NCBI GenBank assembly: GCA_014804185.1
Contig: JAAVAG010000026.1
Location: forward strand, 1 to 13,646
DNA: 13,646 nt
From: Lachnospiraceae bacterium
GTDB lineage: Bacteria; Bacillota; Clostridia; Lachnospirales; Lachnospiraceae
Direction of reading: 5' to 3'
Shown here piece by piece: positions 7,838 through 13,646 of the stretch; the first letter of the stretch is position 1; every line of letters starts with the position of its first letter. The position numbers and the translations under genes are program-made. The notes under the pieces are model-generated. The model was not told the origin of the DNA. It saw nothing but the letters and a program-made list of their open reading frames with translations, and did not search any database.

Positions 7838-7869
7838 TTGAAAACGGTTGTATTTCTTTATAGTATAAT
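7838..7869 (+). promoter_or_regulatory. Probable promoter for the GH18 lipoprotein gene
   Basis: TATAAT (7864-7869) is a perfect -10 box. The best -35 candidate, TTGAAA (7838-7843), is 20 bp away, longer than ideal. Like the opposing operon's box, this one lies in TAGTATAAT, so the two divergent -10 elements mirror each other about 70 bp apart. Confidence 0.45.
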
Positions 7870-7906
7870 AAAAACAATTATCGTTGTTCGACATGCAGAG
7901 AAAGAA

Positions 7907-7920
7907 GCCGCAAAAGCGGC
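7907..7920 (+). other. Leader hairpin upstream of the GH18 gene
   Basis: GCCGC and GCGGC form a perfect 5-bp GC stem around an AAAA loop in the predicted 5' leader. It ends just before the ribosome binding site (GAGGG, 7928-7932). No T-tract follows, so it is not a terminator; it may stabilise the mRNA or affect ribosome access. Confidence 0.45.
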
Positions 7921-7937
7921 GGATGGTGAGGGACAAA

Positions 7938-9272
7938 ATGAAAAAACAGATAGTAAGGTTATTATGCGCCTGTGCTGCGGCGGCAGTCATGCTCAGTGCC
8001 TGTGGGAGCCAGGAGAAAAAGGAGGAAGCAATGACGGAGGAAATGACAGAGGAAATGACAGAAACGGTGGAGAACACAGAGGAAAGTGCGGCAGAGAGCA
8101 CGGAGGAGACTTCAGAGGCGGCTCCCACCCCGGAGGTGAATGAGGAAGTGAAATATATTCCGGACATTTCTGAAGTGAGTCCTGTCAGCGAGGATGTGCT
8201 GCCCCGGCAGGCCGGAGAATATGTGATTGCCTATTACACCTCCTGGTGCAGGTATGATGCTGACGGATTAAGGGCGAAGGATATCGATGCTGCAAAGCTG
8301 ACCCACATCCACTATGCTTTTGCCGAGACTACTTGGGCCTTTGCCCCATTTGCCAACAACATTGACGATCATCTGGAAAATTTGCAGGAGCTTGCGAGTC
8401 TGAAAGAGCAGAATCCGGATCTGAAACTGGTGCTGTCCATCGGTGGCGGCGGCGGAGACAAATATTTCAAGATTATGTGCAGTAAGGACGAAAATCTGAA
8501 GATCTTTACGGAGGGCTGCCTTGATTTTTTGACAACTTATGATTTTGACGGCATTGATCTGGACTGGGAGTTTCCCAGTACACCGGCGGAAATGAAAGGC
8601 TTTACCAACATGGTTCTGTGTCTCAGAAAGGGAATGGATGAGCTGGGACAGGAGACGGGAAAACATTATTCACTCTCTCTTGCGGGCGCAGCGGACAGTG
8701 GAGAACTGAAGGGCATTGACTATGAGGCCGTGGAGCCTTTCCTGGATTATGTATTCATCATGGGATATAATCTTTACGGAACATGGAGCCCAACTACGAA
8801 CTTCAATGCGCCCATGTACGCTCCCGGAGAAGAAAAATATACCGGATACTCACTCTATACCATTGTGGACACCTATATCAAGAGCGATATTCCGGCCAAC
8901 AAGTTAGTGTTAGGGCTCCCTCTGTACGGCTATGTGCTTCCTGTTACCGAAACGGAAAACAACGGTCTCTATCAGCGCTTTAAGCCCGTGAGTTATGATA
9001 CTGCCTATGAGAGCTGCAGAAACATTTTTAAAAGCTATCTGAACGATCCGGACTTTACGGAATTCTGGGATGAGGATACCCAGTCCCCTTATCTGTTTGG
9101 AAATGATACCTTTATCGGATATGAAAACGAGCGGTCCATCGAGGCCAAGAGTTCCCTGGTAAAGGAGTTTGGGCTGGCAGGAGTGGGATTTTGGGAACTG
9201 TCCCAGGACACGGAGGATTTTGCCATGCTGAATACCGCTTATGAGGCAATGACCACAATCAGACAACAGTAA
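7938..9272 (+). CDS. GH18 family chitinase-like lipoprotein
   Basis: This 444-residue enzyme probably cleaves beta-1,4-linked N-acetylglucosamine polymers (chitin, or related glycans) at the cell surface. A lipoprotein signal peptide ends in the lipobox LSAC with lipidated C22. Residues 23-75 form an acidic Thr/Glu/Ser-rich spacer that includes tandem MTEE repeats. The GH18 barrel occupies about 110-440: SIGGGGG is the substrate-assisting SxGG strand, and DGIDLDWE at 204-211 is the DxxDxDxE catalytic motif with acid/base E211. GVGFWELSQDTEDF near the C terminus is the usual final barrel strand. The normally conserved Asp of the M-x-Y-D strand appears to be Asn here (MGYN, N278). The start at 7938 is supported by GAGGG 5 nt upstream and by the signal peptide; a TTG at 7884 only adds a basic tail. 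The regulator gene begins 30 nt downstream with no terminator between. Confidence 0.9.
   Translation: MKKQIVRLLCACAAAAVMLSACGSQEKKEEAMTEEMTEEMTETVENTEESAAESTEETSEAAPTPEVNEEVKYIPDISEVSPVSEDVLPRQAGEYVIAYYTSWCRYDADGLRAKDIDAAKLTHIHYAFAETTWAFAPFANNIDDHLENLQELASLKEQNPDLKLVLSIGGGGGDKYFKIMCSKDENLKIFTEGCLDFLTTYDFDGIDLDWEFPSTPAEMKGFTNMVLCLRKGMDELGQETGKHYSLSLAGAADSGELKGIDYEAVEPFLDYVFIMGYNLYGTWSPTTNFNAPMYAPGEEKYTGYSLYTIVDTYIKSDIPANKLVLGLPLYGYVLPVTETENNGLYQRFKPVSYDTAYESCRNIFKSYLNDPDFTEFWDEDTQSPYLFGNDTFIGYENERSIEAKSSLVKEFGLAGVGFWELSQDTEDFAMLNTAYEAMTTIRQQ
8031..8060 (+). repeat. 12-bp tandem repeat in the GH18 linker (MTEE units)
   Basis: Two 12-bp units (8031-8042 and 8043-8054) and half of a third encode MTEE-MTEE-MTE directly after the lipid-attachment region. 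The units differ by one synonymous base (acg/aca). The repeat length keeps the frame, so changes in copy number would only alter spacer length. Confidence 0.7.
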
Positions 9273-9302
9273 AAAGCAGCTAACGGAAAGGGGTCCATTA
9301 AT

Positions 9303-10331
9303 ATGACTTTAGGGCAAAGAATACAGCAGATTCGGAATTCTGTATCTTTATCACAGGAGGCATTTGGGGAGAAGCTGGGAACAACGAGGCAAACGGTGTC
9401 GAAATGGGAGTTGGATCAGACGGTTCCGGAGATTGGCAAGATTGTGTTGATGAGCAGATTGTTTTCTGTGACAACAGATTCGATCCTTGTAGATGGCATC
9501 AGTACATTTGATGCGTCGTATGAGCAGTTTGTCTGCGGTGTATATAAATCCAAACTGCGTGAAGTTGTTGAAACAGAAAGGTTCGCATTAGTTTATTATT
9601 GTTCTCAGGCTGAAACGGTTTTAGGAACCAGACTGTATGTGGGAATTGATGGATATAGGAAGCTATATGGCATCTGTGAATATAATAAAACGGATAAGAC
9701 AATAGGCTATGCGTATAGAGCAGAGACGGAATCCCAACTAGTGTATGCTAATGATGACAGACTGAAAGGTAAGCTGGGCCAGATTTATAATGATCAGATA
9801 ACAAAAACAATGAAACGCACAGAATCTTTTTCGGTAAATCACGATAAGATTTCATTACCGACAGTAAATGAGGCCGGAATAAAAAACTGTCTGCTGGCGT
9901 GGAGAATGGCGGATTCCTTTAGCTCAACTGCGTACCGTTTTCATTTCTGGCTTTGTACAGGCAAAACAGAGTATAATTTTTCCATTGAACCACAGGATAT
10001 AAATATTTACTGTGGTATATCTTATAATTTTCCATTTGACCTTGGAATGTTTGGCGGCAGACAGTTTTTCCGCATTCGGAATTATAAGGACAATTCCCAG
10101 CCGTGGTGTCGGTTTTACAGTGATCTGGGATATGAATGCAATGAGAATGATGTCAATATACCGGCAGATAAATGTGAACTGGGAAAAAGTGTACAGACTG
10201 ACCAGGGAATAGTGTGGGGGTTAAAACGCTATACGGATGACCAGATCGTGCTTCAGGGCTGTGGAGACGATGAATATTATTTCGGCCGGGAAGATAAGAG
10301 GACGGAGACATTTTATTTCTGCGGTAAATGA
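9303..10331 (+). CDS. XRE-family helix-turn-helix regulator with a large unrecognised C-terminal domain
   Basis: This 342-residue protein begins with a clear HTH_3/XRE DNA-binding domain (about residues 3-60). The helix-turn-helix is at 17-36, containing SQEAFGEKLGTTRQTVSKWE. The remaining 270 residues are soluble, rich in aromatic residues and Cys, and match no family I recognise; they may sense a ligand or bind a partner. A ribosome binding site (AAAGGGG) lies about 9 nt before the ATG. The gene follows the GH18 gene by 30 nt with no visible terminator or own promoter, so it may be read through from it. Composition becomes noticeably more AT-rich from here to the right. A transcriptional regulator is well supported for the N terminus; target and signal are unknown. 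Confidence 0.8.
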   Translation: MTLGQRIQQIRNSVSLSQEAFGEKLGTTRQTVSKWELDQTVPEIGKIVLMSRLFSVTTDSILVDGISTFDASYEQFVCGVYKSKLREVVETERFALVYYCSQAETVLGTRLYVGIDGYRKLYGICEYNKTDKTIGYAYRAETESQLVYANDDRLKGKLGQIYNDQITKTMKRTESFSVNHDKISLPTVNEAGIKNCLLAWRMADSFSSTAYRFHFWLCTGKTEYNFSIEPQDINIYCGISYNFPFDLGMFGGRQFFRIRNYKDNSQPWCRFYSDLGYECNENDVNIPADKCELGKSVQTDQGIVWGLKRYTDDQIVLQGCGDDEYYFGREDKRTETFYFCGK

Positions 10332-10360
10332 GTTGGAGAAAAGTCTCTGTTCAATCAACA

Positions 10361-10771
10361 TTACCTGAATTTTCCTCTGTTCTTCAGTATAAATATAACA
10401 CAAACCAGGTATATAGCAACTTCTACAGGTGCCATAAGTACTATGAATATTACTGCTTCAAGGCCCTGGAACCAACCTGTGTTTATGAATGTGTCATAAA
10501 TGATACGGTACACGCTGTAAATTGTTATCAATGTATTTGATGCCATTATATACCACCATACAGATAACTTCTTTGTAAATCTATGGCCTATAATCCATAG
10601 GACTGAACCAATTATACATATTGCTAAAAAGGCGCCTATGTAAAATGTTGGAAACCAATAGTCCACAATTATAAAGCTAAGACCAAAGCATATAAGTCCT
10701 AATGCTCCTAATACAGTGAAGCCTATGCACATTTTTTTATTCTTTATTAAGGTGTCTTTTATTTTATTCAT
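10361..10771 (-). CDS. Small four-helix membrane protein of unknown function
   Basis: This 136-residue protein has a short basic N terminus (MNKIKDTLIKNKK) and four hydrophobic segments at roughly residues 15-36, 42-61, 70-92 and 104-129, ending in a basic tail. It is therefore predicted to be an integral membrane protein with both ends probably inside. No catalytic motif or known family was recognised. The start is well supported by GGAGGG 7 nt upstream. It lies 70 bp downstream of the toroid-like gene on the same strand, so the two may be co-transcribed, and it converges with the XRE regulator gene across a 29-bp gap that holds only a 4-bp hairpin. Confidence 0.75.
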   Translation of the reverse strand: MNKIKDTLIKNKKMCIGFTVLGALGLICFGLSFIIVDYWFPTFYIGAFLAICIIGSVLWIIGHRFTKKLSVWWYIMASNTLITIYSVYRIIYDTFINTGWFQGLEAVIFIVLMAPVEVAIYLVCVIFILKNRGKFR

Positions 10772-10841
10772 TGGACATCCCTCCTATAGCAGTGTCACCG
10801 TATCTTTGTTTCATCCCGCACCGTAAGCACCATACATGACG

Positions 10842-11894
10842 TTACTCATTTATTACACGCCAACAAGCGTTGAGCAATGCAAAGGTCACATCACATTTTA
10901 TAGATGATTTTTTCCTCCAGTTTGGTTCTCTTCCTAAAATCTGCTTAAATCCTTTCAGTGTTTTTTCGGGTATCATATCCATAAATGTGTCTTCATTTAA
11001 AAGCTGCGCCAAAAGTTCATAAGGCTGCGTGGTTTGACGAACCCAATCAGGAACTACTGTAATTGTTCTTAACCAAAATCCAAAATGAATATGATACGGA
11101 TCATCCAAGATATTTTGCAGATCGTTTCTGGTAATGGGGGTTAATGCCATCCAATTATAGTTGAACGGACCGACAAATCCGCTGCCATATTCTTTAGGTT
11201 TGCGGAAAGTTATATGTTCATCAAAATCCTTAAGCAGATCATAAGCGATTTTTGCAGCGGTCTTGGCGATTTTCATACTCTTTTCGTTTCTCCAGCTTTG
11301 CGTGTTTTCAAGAAGACCAATGTGGTTCGCTCCGGGAAATAGCGCATTAGGCTTATAATATCGTTTATTCTTACCCTTAATAGAAAAATCATCGACCGCT
11401 GTATAATTCAGAACTGCTGAGAGGTGTTCAAAAGCAAGTGAAATTTCATCAGACAGAAGAGGATAATCTTCGGGATATTTGACCCACGATAAAATATCGG
11501 CACTAACCGCACGATTGCCTCCTCTGCCGTCTGCGTCCAAGGCTTCTCCTCCGTGAAACCAATTTTTGTACTGTGAAGCTATCTCGGGAGTTGTTAATGC
11601 TGTTATTGCTTTTTGAATATACGGAGAATCGGTTTCAAGACCTAAGCTCAATAAACCATTGATATGGCAGTCCATGCCATCGATACCGTGCAACTCATGA
11701 CCGAACCACCCATCGGGATTTTGAGCTGATAAATGCTTTCGCACATTGCTTTGCTGTAATATTTCTGCTTGCAATTCTATCATGAAAGGCTCGTCAGTTG
11801 GTGTTTTCAGCAGATCTCTGTGAACGAGATAACGAATGCTCGGGCAGGCGTTTTCCAGTAAGAAATCAATATGTCTTTTTAAGTTATATTCCAT
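10842..11894 (-). CDS. Conserved hypothetical protein, alpha/alpha-toroid (squalene cyclase/prenyltransferase-like) fold suspected
   Basis: This 350-residue soluble protein has no signal peptide or membrane segment. The N-terminal PSIRYLVHRDLL (18-29) and NPDGWFG (59-65), followed by a repeated helix-turn pattern, resemble bacterial proteins loosely annotated as squalene cyclase or prenyltransferase-like alpha/alpha toroids. The DxDD-type cyclase motif and metal-binding residues of true enzymes are not evident, so no reaction is proposed. A second aromatic-rich segment lies in the C-terminal half, about residues 239-279 (VGPFNYNWMAL, HFGFWLR). The start is supported by a GGGAGGG ribosome binding site 4 nt upstream and a near-ideal promoter at 11937-11965. 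The gene probably leads a two-gene unit with the four-helix membrane protein. That it is a real gene is nearly certain; fold assignment is tentative. Confidence 0.8.
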   Translation of the reverse strand: MEYNLKRHIDFLLENACPSIRYLVHRDLLKTPTDEPFMIELQAEILQQSNVRKHLSAQNPDGWFGHELHGIDGMDCHINGLLSLGLETDSPYIQKAITALTTPEIASQYKNWFHGGEALDADGRGGNRAVSADILSWVKYPEDYPLLSDEISLAFEHLSAVLNYTAVDDFSIKGKNKRYYKPNALFPGANHIGLLENTQSWRNEKSMKIAKTAAKIAYDLLKDFDEHITFRKPKEYGSGFVGPFNYNWMALTPITRNDLQNILDDPYHIHFGFWLRTITVVPDWVRQTTQPYELLAQLLNEDTFMDMIPEKTLKGFKQILGREPNWRKKSSIKCDVTFALLNACWRVINE

Positions 11895-11936
11895 GCAGCC
11901 CTCCCAAATTAGTTTTAATTCTAAATGCCGATTTCA

Positions 11937-11965
11937 ATTATATCCTATTTTTATCGGGAACACAA
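11937..11965 (-). promoter_or_regulatory. Sigma-A-like promoter for the toroid-like gene
   Basis: TTGTGT (11960-11965) and a perfect TATAAT (11937-11942) on the minus strand are 17 bp apart. The start site would be near 11930, about 36 nt before the ATG. Confidence 0.7.
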
Positions 11966-12202
11966 TTCCGAAAAGTAGGGAGAATACAAACTAATGCTTC
12001 TTAAATAAATGTGCGATTTTAGCTATTTGTCTATCACGGCAGTATCTTGAAATGTTCTGGAAAAGCCTGTAAAATTAATGATTTCTCGGCTAAATAAGGC
12101 GTTTACTACACCACTACTACACCATTTCGGAAAGAGCCTTGAAATGACAAACGAAAAATATAAAACTGTTCCACACTGAATATAGTATTTTGTTGAATAT
12201 TT

Positions 12203-12211
12203 TGGTATGAT
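12203..12211 (+). promoter_or_regulatory. Extended -10 promoter for the AlbA_2 regulator gene
   Basis: The sequence TGGTATGAT is a TATGAT -10 box with a TGn extension, 49 nt before the ATG at 12261. No good -35 box is seen, which is usual for extended -10 promoters. The predicted start falls inside the adjacent dyad. Confidence 0.5.
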
Positions 12212-12213
12212 AT

Positions 12214-12242
12214 GAATTGGGCAGGCATTGTCTGTCCAATTC
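12214..12242 (+). repeat. 11-bp inverted repeat over the transcription start: possible operator or leader hairpin
   Basis: GAATTGGGCAG (12214-12224) and CTGTCCAATTC (12232-12242) are inverted copies with one mismatch, which would be a G-U pair in RNA, around a 7-bp centre. The dyad starts 2 bp after the -10 box and ends 6 bp before the ribosome binding site, the right place for a repressor operator or a regulatory 5' hairpin. Confidence 0.6.
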
Positions 12243-12260
12243 GATTTTGGAGGTGCATTT

Positions 12261-13643
12261 ATGGCAGAAAGCCAGAATGTTGAATGGAAAGAATCTTGGC
12301 GTGACGAATATCTGAAATGGATATGCGGATTTGCCAATGCACAGGGCGGAAAGATTTATATTGGCACAAAGGATGACGGTACGGTCATCGGAGTTAGTGA
12401 CAGCAAAAAACTGATGGAAGATATTCCGAATAAGGTAAGGGATGTTCTTGGAATTATCGTAGATGTGAATTTGCTGACAGAGGATGAGAAAGATTATATT
12501 GAAATTTGTGTCAATCCCAATACTTATCCGGTAAATTACAGGGGAGAATATCATTATCGGAGCGGAAGCACAAAGCAGTTGCTCAAAGGACAGGCATTGA
12601 ATCAGTTCCTCTTGAAAAAGACAGGCATTACTTGGGATAGTGTTCCTATACAGGATATTGCAGTAAAGGATTTACGGAATGATAGTTTTGATAGTTTTCG
12701 TGACCAGGCCGTTCTTAGCAAAAGAATGGATAAAAAAGATGTTGATTCTTCCAACGAACAATTGTTGGATAGCTTAAATTTGCTTGACCATGGTATGCTC
12801 AAGCGGGCAGCAATCTTACTGTTTCATCATAATCCGGAGAAATGGATACCAGGTTCTTATGTAAAAATTGGCTATTTTGAAACAGATTCAGAATTGCGGT
12901 ATCAGGATGAAATACATGGATCACTGATTTCACAGGCTGATAGAGTTGTGGATTTGATTTTTACCAAATACCTGAAAGCAGAAATTTCTTATCAGGGAGT
13001 TACAAGGGTGGAAACTTATCCATTTCCCAAGGAGGCGATCAGAGAAGCTGTTTTTAATGCCATTGCCCACAAATTCTATGGAACATTGATACCGATTCAA
13101 ATCAGGGTTTATGCGGATAAAATCATGATTGCAAACGATTGCGTGTTTCCTGATGATTGGACGGTTGATGATTTGATGGGAAGTCATCGTTCCAGACCAT
13201 ATAATCCGCTCATTGCGAATACTTTCTTTCGTGCAGGGTTTATCGAAGCATGGGGGCGGGGAATTGAGAAAATTAAGGACAGCTGTGCGCAGGCCGGGAA
13301 TCCTATGCCAGAGTATATGGTGAAAAAAGAGGATATTATGGTGACGTTTAAAAGTTTGATGACTGACACTACCCAAGATACTACCCAAGTTGTTACCCAA
13401 GGTACTACCCAAGTTGGTTTTCAAAATATTGAGAATTCGATTCCTATGCGGATTATAAAAGTTATCAAAGATAATCCGGCATTGTCACAAAGCCAGATTG
13501 CAGAAATGCTTGGGGAAAAGCATGATACGATTAAATATCATATGCGGAAAATGCGTTTGTCTGGGGTGATCGAAAGAGAAGGAAGCAGTCAAAAAGGAAA
13601 GTGGGTTATAAAACAAGACATTGCTACCTTTATCAAGCGCTAA
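12261..13643 (+). CDS. AlbA_2 (Schlafen-type) DNA-binding protein with GHKL ATPase and winged-helix domains
   Basis: This 460-residue protein belongs to the family often annotated as RecG-like or divergent AAA/AlbA_2 putative transcriptional regulators. Residues 1-115 form the AlbA_2 domain, with EWKES (8-12) and FANAQGGKIYIG (24-35). Residues about 225-365 form a GHKL-type ATPase (HATPase_c_4): REAVFNAIAH with key N266, and a glycine turn GRG at 332-334. A linker of TTQ repeats (370-385) leads to a C-terminal winged helix (about 397-455), with SQSQIAEMLGEKHDTIKYHM as the helix-turn-helix. The start is decided by GGAGGT 6 nt upstream; an earlier TTG at 12228 lies inside a dyad. It is a cytoplasmic regulator or, as for some relatives, linked to phage defence or mobile DNA. 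The dyad at its promoter suggests autoregulation. Confidence 0.88.
   Translation: MAESQNVEWKESWRDEYLKWICGFANAQGGKIYIGTKDDGTVIGVSDSKKLMEDIPNKVRDVLGIIVDVNLLTEDEKDYIEICVNPNTYPVNYRGEYHYRSGSTKQLLKGQALNQFLLKKTGITWDSVPIQDIAVKDLRNDSFDSFRDQAVLSKRMDKKDVDSSNEQLLDSLNLLDHGMLKRAAILLFHHNPEKWIPGSYVKIGYFETDSELRYQDEIHGSLISQADRVVDLIFTKYLKAEISYQGVTRVETYPFPKEAIREAVFNAIAHKFYGTLIPIQIRVYADKIMIANDCVFPDDWTVDDLMGSHRSRPYNPLIANTFFRAGFIEAWGRGIEKIKDSCAQAGNPMPEYMVKKEDIMVTFKSLMTDTTQDTTQVVTQGTTQVGFQNIENSIPMRIIKVIKDNPALSQSQIAEMLGEKHDTIKYHMRKMRLSGVIEREGSSQKGKWVIKQDIATFIKR
13368..13415 (+). repeat. Four-copy 12-bp tandem repeat encoding the TTQ linker
   Basis: Four 12-bp units at 13368-13379, 13380-13391, 13392-13403 and 13404-13415 share the core acccaag and encode TTQD-TTQV-VTQG-TTQV. 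They lie between the ATPase and winged-helix domains. Units change only the first and last codons, and the length keeps the frame, so copy number could vary without breaking the gene. Confidence 0.85.
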
Positions 13644-13646
13644 CAG

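Larger units (their letters stand above)
11895..12260. other. 366-bp AT-rich divergent intergenic region
   Basis: No convincing gene is seen. It holds the promoter of the toroid-like gene at the left, the extended -10, dyad and ribosome binding site (GGAGGT, 12249-12254) of the AlbA_2 gene at the right, and about 200 bp between with short repeats. CTACACCA occurs at 12106-12113 and 12117-12124, and CTTGAAATG at 12046-12054 and 12138-12146. Small open frames cross it in several directions but none has a good ribosome binding site or recognisable product. It may be a decayed gene end or a regulatory region. Confidence 0.5.

Noticed and set aside
7884..7937. TTG start adding 18 basic residues to the GH18 lipoprotein
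   Set aside because: It would bury the lipoprotein signal peptide behind a long basic extension, and the ATG at 7938 has its own GAGGG sequence at correct spacing.
10332..10360. Short hairpin GAGA-AAAG-TCTC between the XRE and membrane protein genes as a bidirectional terminator
   Set aside because: The stem is only 4 bp and no T-tract follows on either strand.
13368..13415. Tandem repeats considered as a CRISPR array
   Set aside because: Units are 12 bp with no spacers and are read in frame within a coding region; no cas genes are present.
12930..13424. 164-codon minus-strand frame inside the AlbA_2 gene
   Set aside because: It includes an antisense reading of the tandem repeat and has no ribosome binding site or recognisable domain.

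Overview
The window looks like chromosomal DNA from a mid-GC Firmicute, most likely a Lachnospiraceae-type Clostridium. This is inferred from strong GGAGG-type ribosome binding sites, a GxDLY-type SGNH hydrolase, a GHKL/LytTR two-component pair beside ABC exporters, and a lipoprotein GH18 enzyme with a Thr/Glu-rich linker. No marker gene fixes the species. No rRNA, tRNA, CRISPR array or insertion sequence was recognised.

Layout. (1) 1-518, minus: the N-terminal part of a GxDLY SGNH/GDSL hydrolase that runs off the left edge. It is divergent from (2) 729-2123, plus: a secreted M6-type metalloprotease with an intact zinc motif. A well-formed sigma-A-like promoter lies in front of each. (3) 2204-7726, minus: a signalling and export cluster. 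A LytTR response regulator (7726-7052) is followed 2 nt later by a GHKL sensor kinase (7049-6018), then an intrinsic terminator, then two ABC half-exporters (5816-4017 and 3982-2204) with their own promoter. The M6 gene converges on the end of this block. (4) 7938-9272, plus: a GH18 chitinase-like lipoprotein, divergent from the response regulator, then an XRE-type regulator with an unrecognised C-terminal domain (9303-10331). (5) 10361-11894, minus: a four-helix membrane protein and, upstream of it, an alpha/alpha-toroid-like protein. (6) 11895-12260: a 366-bp AT-rich gap with short repeats, a promoter at each end and a strong dyad. (7) 12261-13643, plus: an AlbA_2/GHKL-ATPase/winged-helix regulator.

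How the parts may work together (inference). The kinase and regulator form an AgrC/AgrA-like sensory pair. The adjacent exporter pair is the obvious candidate output, being co-oriented but separately promoted. No AgrB, AgrD-like peptide or double-glycine precursor was found, so the signal and the exported substrate are unknown. The cluster is flanked by exported or extracytoplasmic enzymes (M6 protease, GH18 lipoprotein), which could belong to the same regulon. By eye, the last 4.3 kb is more AT-rich than the first 9.3 kb and carries stand-alone regulators and orphan proteins, as expected of a more recently assembled accessory segment.
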